Positions 53,536 through 58,567 of a stretch of DNA of 58,567 nucleotides are shown here, piece after piece. The stretch is taken from contig JAABSE010000014.1 in NCBI GenBank assembly GCA_011390575.1, forward strand, positions 1-58,567, read 5' to 3'. Below the pieces are notes generated by a model that was given only the letters and a program-made list of their open reading frames with translations, was not told the origin of the DNA and did not search any database. Each line of letters starts with the position of its first letter. Position 1 is the stretch's first letter. The translations under genes and the position numbers were made by a program. Source of the stretch: Sphingobacteriia bacterium. Lineage in GTDB: Bacteria > Bacteroidota > Bacteroidia > Bacteroidales > UBA7960.

Positions 53536-54876
53536 TTAAACATTTAGAATTCGTGCATGACCCTTTTTGGTGAGCGGTTTTCTTAATTTTATGAGTTTTC
53601 CATAGGTGAGTTGACGCCATATCCATTCCACGGGGCCAAAACGGAAATACCTGAGCCAGAAAATGCTGAAAATAATCTGCCAGCTAAACAAGGCCAGGGC
53701 AACCAAAAGAATTCCTGAATACCCCAGGGTACCGCCATAGCCCAGCCCGACACCGTAAAAAATGAATATGCAGATCAAGCTCTGAAATAAATAATTTGAA
53801 AGGGCTGTCCGCCCTACAGGAGCAAACCATGCCAGCCAACGTGGACGGCGGGTTACCACAATGGCCGCGGCAGCACAATAGGCAATTGCCATGGGTGTAA
53901 GGGCCAATGCATTGAGCGCATATTCAGCAAGAGGCCAAAGACCTCCATCAAGATCACTAAAGTCTACCCAGGTGCGAAGTAAGTTCATGGGTACACCCCA
54001 CAGCAACCCTATAAGCAAGACTTTTTTCAGTAGGGCTGTATTCGAAAGGATATTTCGTTCAAGAATTTGCCGGCCCGCCCAGATGCCCAGAAGAAACAGG
54101 GCCAGGACTTTGAATATTCTTCCTTCCATGAGGAGCCCGCCCAATCGCCTGAGTGGCATAAAAAGGTTTACTTCCAGCAGTTGTTTCACGCTTGAAATGG
54201 CCATATAGTCAGCGGGGTTAAAGCGGAGATTGTTTTGTTCACTGGTCATTTCAGGGATTGCTGCGGCAAACAGTTCATTGTGAAGACGGAAAAAATACCA
54301 GGGATAGAAAGTATCTGTGAGGTACATCGCCAGCCAGTGAACCACCGGCATCAAAAGCAATACGCCTGACCATATCAACAGGCGCTTGTCAGAAAAATGC
54401 CGAAACCATACCAGTGTAAATCCCAGCAGTGCATAAAGGGTAAGGATATCGCCCAGCCAGACAAGAAAAAGGTGTACACTGCCGATGATCAGTAATCCCA
54501 ACATTCTTTTTCGGAAAAAGGGAACAAACACCTTATCGTCTTTATTCATCCGCTGGTATTGCACCGCAAAGCCAATTCCGAAAAGGATGGAAAAAACAGA
54601 ATAGAACTTGCCATTCACAAAAATAAAGGCCAGTATTTCCAGTATATAATCCAGGGAAGCGGTTTTCATGACTGCTTTTTGTCCCTCAGGAATAAAATAC
54701 TCACCCGAAAGAATCCTGATATTGGCCACCAGTATAAACAAAATGGCTATTCCGCGTAAAATGTCGAGGAACTGGATCCGATCCATGGCAGGCACCGGAA
54801 TATCGGGATGGTCTGTGGTGAAAAGTCGGATGTTGTCCCCTGAGGGCTTTGTATTGGTAATAACTGGTGTTTGCAT
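53536..54876 (-). CDS. DUF418-type membrane protein
   Basis: The 446-residue product has about ten membrane segments. It opens with RIQFLDILRGIAILFILVANI, the typical DUF418 start (LDxLRGxAxxGIxxxN). It includes a FYSVFSILFGIGFAVQ block and ends in a DUF418 domain with APVGRTALSNYLFQSLICIFIFYG and a GPVEWIWRQLTYGK tail close to the C-terminus, all family hallmarks. Transport or acyltransfer has been suggested for relatives, but the role is not known. A single gene, it lies downstream of the NTF2-like lipoprotein gene and its terminator. Confidence 0.82.
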   Translation of the reverse strand: MQTPVITNTKPSGDNIRLFTTDHPDIPVPAMDRIQFLDILRGIAILFILVANIRILSGEYFIPEGQKAVMKTASLDYILEILAFIFVNGKFYSVFSILFGIGFAVQYQRMNKDDKVFVPFFRKRMLGLLIIGSVHLFLVWLGDILTLYALLGFTLVWFRHFSDKRLLIWSGVLLLMPVVHWLAMYLTDTFYPWYFFRLHNELFAAAIPEMTSEQNNLRFNPADYMAISSVKQLLEVNLFMPLRRLGGLLMEGRIFKVLALFLLGIWAGRQILERNILSNTALLKKVLLIGLLWGVPMNLLRTWVDFSDLDGGLWPLAEYALNALALTPMAIAYCAAAAIVVTRRPRWLAWFAPVGRTALSNYLFQSLICIFIFYGVGLGYGGTLGYSGILLVALALFSWQIIFSIFWLRYFRFGPVEWIWRQLTYGKLIKLRKPLTKKGHARILNV

Positions 54877-54970
54877 GAGCTGGTGAGTTTACATTTTATT
54901 CAGTCAGAAGCATATTTTTTCTCAATGAATGACTCTTGCCATAGCTCAGATTTCTCCAGAGCCAAATCAT

Positions 54971-55005
54971 AAAAAAGCCGGATAAATAATTCATTATCCA
55001 GCCTT
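54971..55005 (-). terminator. Terminator after the NTF2-like lipoprotein gene
   Basis: Imperfect arms around GGATAA/TTATCC and GGC/GCC form a stem. On the minus strand six T follow (54976-54971). It lies just past the stop at 55035. Confidence 0.7.
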
Positions 55006-55034
55006 ATTATGGGATGTCTGGAATCAACCTGAAC

Positions 55035-55535
55035 TTATTCTGAAGGTGTTTCAAGCTCACGCAATACCAGTGCTATTTCCGAACTGTTCCAGTATCCATG
55101 CTCTGCTACAATTTTGCCGTCTTCAAACCTTGCGGTAACATGCACCGGAAGCTCAAATTTTTGTCCGTTGGCCTTCAATACCGCCGACCACAAGCCCCAG
55201 AAATTGACCCAGGTTTCGCCATCATCGGTAACGACCATTTCAAAAAAGTCTTTATCCGCAACATAATGAATGTCTGAAAACATTTCATTCTCCTGCTTCC
55301 AGTTTGAAATTACCGAATCAAGAGATATTGCTTTTTCTTCGGGTACATTGTTTTGGAATTTGGCTGTATCGGCATAATGCTGCCGGTACTCGTCCCAGTT
55401 TTGCGCCAGGTAATGTTTAACAGATGATTTGAAAGCGTCAATCTCCGGTGATGATGATGCATAACGCACGGGTTCGTTGGAATTACATGCGGCAAAAAAC
55501 AGGATTGCCAATACGGGAAACATGATTTTTTTCAT
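55035..55535 (-). CDS. NTF2-like (SnoaL-type) lipoprotein
   Basis: The product is about 166 residues from MKKIMFPVLAILFFAAC with the lipidated Cys17; the open frame reaches 55547. The mature part has the NTF2-like plan: an opening helix (PEIDAFKSSVKHYLAQNWDEYRQHYAD), a strand-rich half including ETWVNFWGLWSAVLKANGQKFELPVHVTARFEDGKIVAEHGYWNSS. This fits SnoaL or ester-cyclase-like folds attached to a membrane. No catalytic role can be assigned. A -7 box and a 21-base-spaced direct repeat lie upstream. Confidence 0.75.
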   Translation of the reverse strand: MKKIMFPVLAILFFAACNSNEPVRYASSSPEIDAFKSSVKHYLAQNWDEYRQHYADTAKFQNNVPEEKAISLDSVISNWKQENEMFSDIHYVADKDFFEMVVTDDGETWVNFWGLWSAVLKANGQKFELPVHVTARFEDGKIVAEHGYWNSSEIALVLRELETPSE

Positions 55536-55611
55536 AAGTTTTAGCATTTGGGTTAAGTGTAAATTGATTTTCAGGATTCTTTACTATTCTCCTGGTTTTG
55601 TAATTGCTGGG

Positions 55612-55619
55612 TAAAATTA
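55612..55619 (-). promoter_or_regulatory. -7 box of the NTF2-like lipoprotein gene
   Basis: TAATTTTA on the minus strand resembles TAnnTTTG, about 77 bases ahead of the start. No good -33 box is seen at the normal distance. Confidence 0.4.
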
Positions 55620-55643
55620 CCCCACAGGCCAAGGCAATGGATA

Positions 55644-55680
55644 GGATAAATCACGCATAGAATTGGACAAATCGCGCATT
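55644..55680 (-). promoter_or_regulatory. Direct-repeat operator, 21-base period
   Basis: Two related 16-mers (55644-55659 and 55665-55680) read TATGCGTGATTTATCC and AATGCGCGATTTGTCC on the minus strand, 13 of 16 alike, spaced 21 bases start to start, which is two helical turns. The nearer copy starts about 25 bases above the -7 box, a typical position for an activator. Confidence 0.5.
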
Positions 55681-55698
55681 ATGCGCAAAAGGTTCAGA

Positions 55699-55827
55699 TT
55701 AGTTTTTTTGAATAACCGACCATGGTTGCTCAATACCTGCATTGAGACCCGGATTCCAAGGGTTGTTGATGTGGTAACTGATATTGAGTGTGGCCGGAGG
55801 ATCCTTCTCTGAGCCATTTTGTTCTCA
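55699..55827 (-). pseudogene. Unidentified C-terminal gene fragment
   Basis: A minus-strand frame with no start codon reads EQNGSEKDPPATLNISYHIN then PWNPGLNAGIEQPWSVIQKN and a stop at 55699. The amino-acid use is plausible for a real protein end, but I do not recognise the family, and upstream coding is closed by a stop. It may be a decayed gene end or a chance frame. Confidence 0.3.
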
Positions 55828-55948
55828 GAGTGCCTTTGTTGGCTTTATCAGATTTAACTAAATTCAGAGCAGGGCCAACGCATGAATTAATTAAAGTTTT
55901 CTTATATTTACTATTTCTTTAGTATTGATAAAGGCAATTTTAAAAAAC

Positions 55949-56278
55949 ATGGAAATTAATGTATTGCAAATTAAAGACTATACCTCAGTAATCATTAAGG
56001 GCCGCATTGACTCCATGACAGCCGGCGATTTTGAGAACAAGATTATGGAGATACTTGGTGGTGGTGTAACAAAATTGTTGCTTGATTGCAGTGATTTGAC
56101 TTATATAAGCAGCTCAGGATTACGTGTTTTCCTTGTGGCTCAGAAAAAAATGCTGGCAACCGGTGGCGTACTCAGGATATGCTGCCTCAAGCCTGAGATA
56201 AAAGATATTTTTGATATTTCAGGCTTTTCAATCATTTTTTCTATTTTTTCTGATGTCGAAAAAGCCACCAGCGATTGA
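55949..56278 (+). CDS. STAS-domain anti-anti-sigma factor
   Basis: From MEINVLQIKDYTSVIIKG (a TTG at 55925 is also in frame) the product has 109 residues, one STAS domain. The conserved phosphorylation loop is LLLDCSDLTYISSSGLRVFL, in which S56 corresponds to the Ser of SpoIIAA/RsbV that is phosphorylated by the partner kinase. FDISGFSIIFSIFSDVEKA closes the fold. It should bind the anti-sigma kinase encoded 73 bases downstream in a partner-switching module. No sigma factor or PP2C phosphatase gene is next to it. Confidence 0.88.
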   Translation: MEINVLQIKDYTSVIIKGRIDSMTAGDFENKIMEILGGGVTKLLLDCSDLTYISSSGLRVFLVAQKKMLATGGVLRICCLKPEIKDIFDISGFSIIFSIFSDVEKATSD

Positions 56279-56351
56279 TGCTATGCCTGCGGTCGACAAA
56301 ATATTTTTCCGATAATGATTGAGCTTCAATAAACAATACAATTATTAAGAC

Positions 56352-56759
56352 ATGAAGCGAACAATTACATTGTCAAATCGAATTGATGAACTGACGCGTA
56401 TCAGCTCATTTCTGAAAACATGTGCAGATCAATGGGGCATTCCTGCGCCGGTAGCGCTGTCATTGAACCTGGTAATGGAAGAAGCATTTACAAATGTGGT
56501 TCAATATGCTTATTCAGACAATCACGATCATAATATTGACCTGATTATTAAAAAAGAAGATAAGGAATTGGAGATTACTCTCATTGATGATGGCAAACAA
56601 TATGACCCGACCGAAGAGAAAGAACCCGACATTAACCTTTCCGCTAATGACCGTCCAATTGGTGGGCTGGGTGTTTTTTTGATAAAAAAGACAATGGATA
56701 ATGTAAGCTATTTCAGGAAAGACAATAAAAATCATTTGGTAATGGTAAAGAAGGTTTAA
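56352..56759 (+). CDS. Anti-sigma factor-type serine kinase (RsbW/SpoIIAB-like)
   Basis: The 135-residue product is a GHKL ATPase of the HATPase_c_2 type. The N box is NLVMEEAFTNVVQYAY, G1 is LIDDGKQYDPTEE, and G2 is IGGLGVFLIKKTMD. This compact form is found in RsbW and SpoIIAB, which phosphorylate a STAS protein and bind a sigma factor or other target. The pairing with a STAS gene directly upstream supports this role. The target in this organism is unknown, and Bacteroidota use such pairs also for ECF-independent signalling and phosphatase-linked switches. Confidence 0.86.
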   Translation: MKRTITLSNRIDELTRISSFLKTCADQWGIPAPVALSLNLVMEEAFTNVVQYAYSDNHDHNIDLIIKKEDKELEITLIDDGKQYDPTEEKEPDINLSANDRPIGGLGVFLIKKTMDNVSYFRKDNKNHLVMVKKV

Positions 56760-56831
56760 CCACATTGCTACTATCCCCCTGCAACATGCTGGTTGACAAT
56801 CATTGATTGCGTGACTTGCATGTGCACAAAT

Positions 56832-56865
56832 AAAAAAGGACAGCCTCAAAAGGCTGTCCTTTTTT
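56832..56865. terminator. Strong bidirectional terminator
   Basis: Arms AAAAAAGGACAGCCT (56832-56846) and the matching AGGCTGTCCTTTTTT (56851-56865) enclose a four-base loop, with A and T tracts included in the stem. It lies between converging genes. Confidence 0.85.
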
Positions 56866-56889
56866 ATTTGTCTTTATCAACTTTCAATA

Positions 56890-57735
56890 CTAAATATCAA
56901 ACATATCGTTGCGAAGAGTCTCAATCTTCAGGTTCACCTCCTCCAGTTCCGTTATTGTAAAAGTGTCCGCATCCTTAAAGATATTTGCGATTTCCCTGGC
57001 ACCATCATAATAGCCCTGGATGCGGGGATTTGACTCAAGGTATACCTCATCGGTCATCAGCCTGAGTAAGTTGTAAACAGTTTGAGCCATATCCGCTCTT
57101 TCCACCATGAAATCAATCATGGCCTGGTTATCACGGGCAAACAAAGTGAGATACGAGAGGAGGTACAGTGCTTCTACATTTGCACCGACAAAGACCAATG
57201 CATAAGTATCAGCCATATCACTGTCGGCAAATTCTTTGTGTGCCTGGTCCAGCATTTCTTCAATCAATGCTTCTCGTTCTTCCTGATCATCAGTTTCCCT
57301 GATTTTTTCACGATATGCCATGGTGAGTTCGAGCTCATTTTGTAAACCCAACCGACCGGCCAAACCATTAGCAACATCCATCGTCTGTCTCATAGCATCC
57401 GTACGGTTATAGGCACTGGCATACATCGCATCAGCCAAAAAGGCACCAAGTACAAGGCTTAGCTGAGAACTTGTTTCATGCTGCTCAGCAACCGCAAGCG
57501 GCACAGTCATATCAAAAATATAGGCGGCACCTGTCCTGTTTAGGAAATCAAAAACATCAGTAGTCCTCGGTGCTTGCTGTATCAGCTTAACAACATCGTC
57601 GCGGATGGTGGCCGGATCAAACATTTCTGCATCAGCCTTCGTTCTGTCTTCATCCTGTTTTGGAGCTTGTCTGCAGCCGGTAAAAGCGATAGCTAAAACA
57701 GTGATTATAAATAAACCTTGTACCAATTTTTTCAT
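56890..57735 (-). CDS. Helical lipoprotein, hypothetical
   Basis: From MKKLVQGLFIITVLAIAFTGC the product has about 281 residues; the open frame extends to 57768. A lipoprotein signal ends at Cys21. The mature part is wholly helical, with TTDVFDFLNRTGAAYIFDMTVPLAVAEQHE, then QLSLVLGAFLADAMYASAYNRTDAM, ANGLAGRLGLQNEL and a C-terminal helix ending LRNDMFDI. This style matches a family of Bacteroidota lipoproteins without assigned function. It lies 45 bases behind the stop of the ABCG-like transporter gene and may belong to the same transcript. Confidence 0.7.
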   Translation of the reverse strand: MKKLVQGLFIITVLAIAFTGCRQAPKQDEDRTKADAEMFDPATIRDDVVKLIQQAPRTTDVFDFLNRTGAAYIFDMTVPLAVAEQHETSSQLSLVLGAFLADAMYASAYNRTDAMRQTMDVANGLAGRLGLQNELELTMAYREKIRETDDQEEREALIEEMLDQAHKEFADSDMADTYALVFVGANVEALYLLSYLTLFARDNQAMIDFMVERADMAQTVYNLLRLMTDEVYLESNPRIQGYYDGAREIANIFKDADTFTITELEEVNLKIETLRNDMFDI

Positions 57736-57780
57736 CTTGTTTGTTTTTTTGTGAATATTATGGTTCAATAAAATTACTAA

Positions 57781-58567
57781 TTATTTTGGAAAAAACTTTT
57801 TAAGAGAAGATCGAAATTTATAATTTATCAGTTTTCGCAACCAGTCAAAATACAATACAAGATACAAAAAAAATGTCATCATCCATATAACGATGAGGTT
57901 AAAATATATTGTCTTGATGTAAATGCTTCCAAAATGCTTTTCTGAAGAAAGAAAATGCGCACGACCATACTTAAAATCAGGCGCTTTGTATATGGGTGCA
58001 ACTTTCTGCATGATACCATTTTCAGTAATCCGGAAAAACTCATTTGAGCCCGTGTTCAGCACCAGGTCTTCCAGCGCACTGTTATGATATTTCATTTTCT
58101 GCACGTGCAATGCACCTCTTCCCTCCTGCCCTTCAAAAAGTGCCACAATCCTGTCTTTCTGAGCTCTCAACTTACGCTGCCTGGCTATATGATAGTCTTG
58201 AACAGCATAGAGATAAGATTGAACAGAATCAGCTATGGCATCTGTAAAATTGTGAGGTTTAAGATAGTCTACTGCTTTAAAAGGAGGGATCACGGCTTCC
58301 CTATTGAGCTTTTCTATTTCATTTCGAACAATATTAAGGCGTGAAGCAATCTCTTCTTCCTCTCTTTGCAAACGCCGAAAACCACTGGCCTGTTCAACCC
58401 TGCCAATCAACTCTGTGGTCAATATTTCAGCACGAAAGCGGGAACGGGCCATTTCTTTCTCTATCTCAAAAAAGTTGGCCATGTATGTATTATTTGCATA
58501 TTGCTCAACAGCGAGGGCTTCAAATGCCCAGCGCGAAACCATCAACTCCCCCACAATCGGCACGCCA
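57781..58567 (-). CDS. ABCG-like transporter, C-terminal part (cut by window edge)
   Basis: About 260 residues are visible before the window ends. GELMVSRWAFEALAVEQYANNTY near the start is the conserved segment after the permease core of ABC2/ABCG-type proteins. A long predicted coiled region follows (residues about 60-170: RLNIVRNEIEKLNREA, IARQRKLRAQKDRIVALFEGQEG), and then a final membrane segment (YFNLIVIWMMTFFLYLVLYF) close to the C-terminus. In Bacteroidota such proteins are often ATPase-permease fusions near 1000 residues. The cargo is unknown. Confidence 0.68.
   Translation of the reverse strand, partial: GVPIVGELMVSRWAFEALAVEQYANNTYMANFFEIEKEMARSRFRAEILTTELIGRVEQASGFRRLQREEEEIASRLNIVRNEIEKLNREAVIPPFKAVDYLKPHNFTDAIADSVQSYLYAVQDYHIARQRKLRAQKDRIVALFEGQEGRGALHVQKMKYHNSALEDLVLNTGSNEFFRITENGIMQKVAPIYKAPDFKYGRAHFLSSEKHFGSIYIKTIYFNLIVIWMMTFFLYLVLYFDWLRKLINYKFRSSLKKFFPK

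Noticed and set aside
55617-55817. 66-codon minus-strand frame beginning MAQRRILRPHS
   Set aside because: It overlaps the operator repeats, and its amino-acid use is unlike a real protein; another frame of the same strand (55699-55827) reads more plausibly.
1-58567. CRISPR arrays, tRNA or rRNA genes, insertion-sequence transposases
   Set aside because: Looked for by eye; no regularly spaced repeats, no rRNA-like blocks, no CCA-ended cloverleaf and no transposase motifs were recognised. A dedicated tRNA search could still find one that I missed.

Overview
The window looks like chromosomal DNA of a member of the Bacteroidota, probably Bacteroidales or Marinilabiliales-like. The pointers are PorT-type outer-membrane barrels, many short lipoproteins, an RprX/RprY-type two-component pair, a sufBCDS operon, weak Shine-Dalgarno sites, and several promoters with the phylum's TAnnTTTG -7 box. 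I see no rRNA, tRNA, CRISPR array or intact transposon.

Layout. 0-3 kb: folK with a deoxynucleoside kinase (cut by the window edge), then sppA. 3-10.4 kb: a dihydroorotate-dehydrogenase-like flavoprotein, acetyl-CoA synthetase, a frameshifted small membrane protein, a pair of CYTH-type genes, an outer-membrane barrel and a radical SAM protein with a Tat-like leader. 10.4-13.7 kb: a hydrolase, a large barrel protein and a lipoprotein. 13.8-19.9 kb: a five-gene minus-strand operon (thiolase, short-chain reductase, KAS III-like enzyme lacking two of three catalytic residues, sodium/solute symporter, AMP-forming acyl-CoA ligase), which reads as uptake, activation and processing of a carboxylic acid. 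20-25.5 kb: hypothetical proteins, a YitT-family membrane protein, Fe-type superoxide dismutase and two look-alike small-RNA candidates. 25.7-33.6 kb: the two-component system and sufBCDS, with an extra 79-residue gene coupled to sufC. 33.7-43.2 kb: an M28 peptidase fused to a barrel, a second ligase-transporter pair, a PfkB sugar kinase and an AddA-type helicase-nuclease. 43.4-48.6 kb: a three-subunit NAD-type formate dehydrogenase (NuoE-like, NuoF-like, catalytic) split by a GxxExxY gene that sits between perfect 27-bp inverted repeats. 48.7-58.6 kb: accessory and envelope genes, including a 991-residue secreted lectin, a DUF418 membrane protein, a STAS/anti-sigma-kinase pair and the C-terminal part of an ABCG-like transporter.

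Strongest leads: the paired minus-strand sRNA candidates at 21.7 and 25.4 kb; the inverted-repeat GxxExxY cassette inside the formate dehydrogenase operon; the active-site-depleted KAS III-like enzyme in the acyl operon; the Tat-leader radical SAM protein; the lectin protein; and a 21-bp-spaced direct repeat placed just upstream of a -7 box. All functional statements come from reading motifs by eye; no database search was run.
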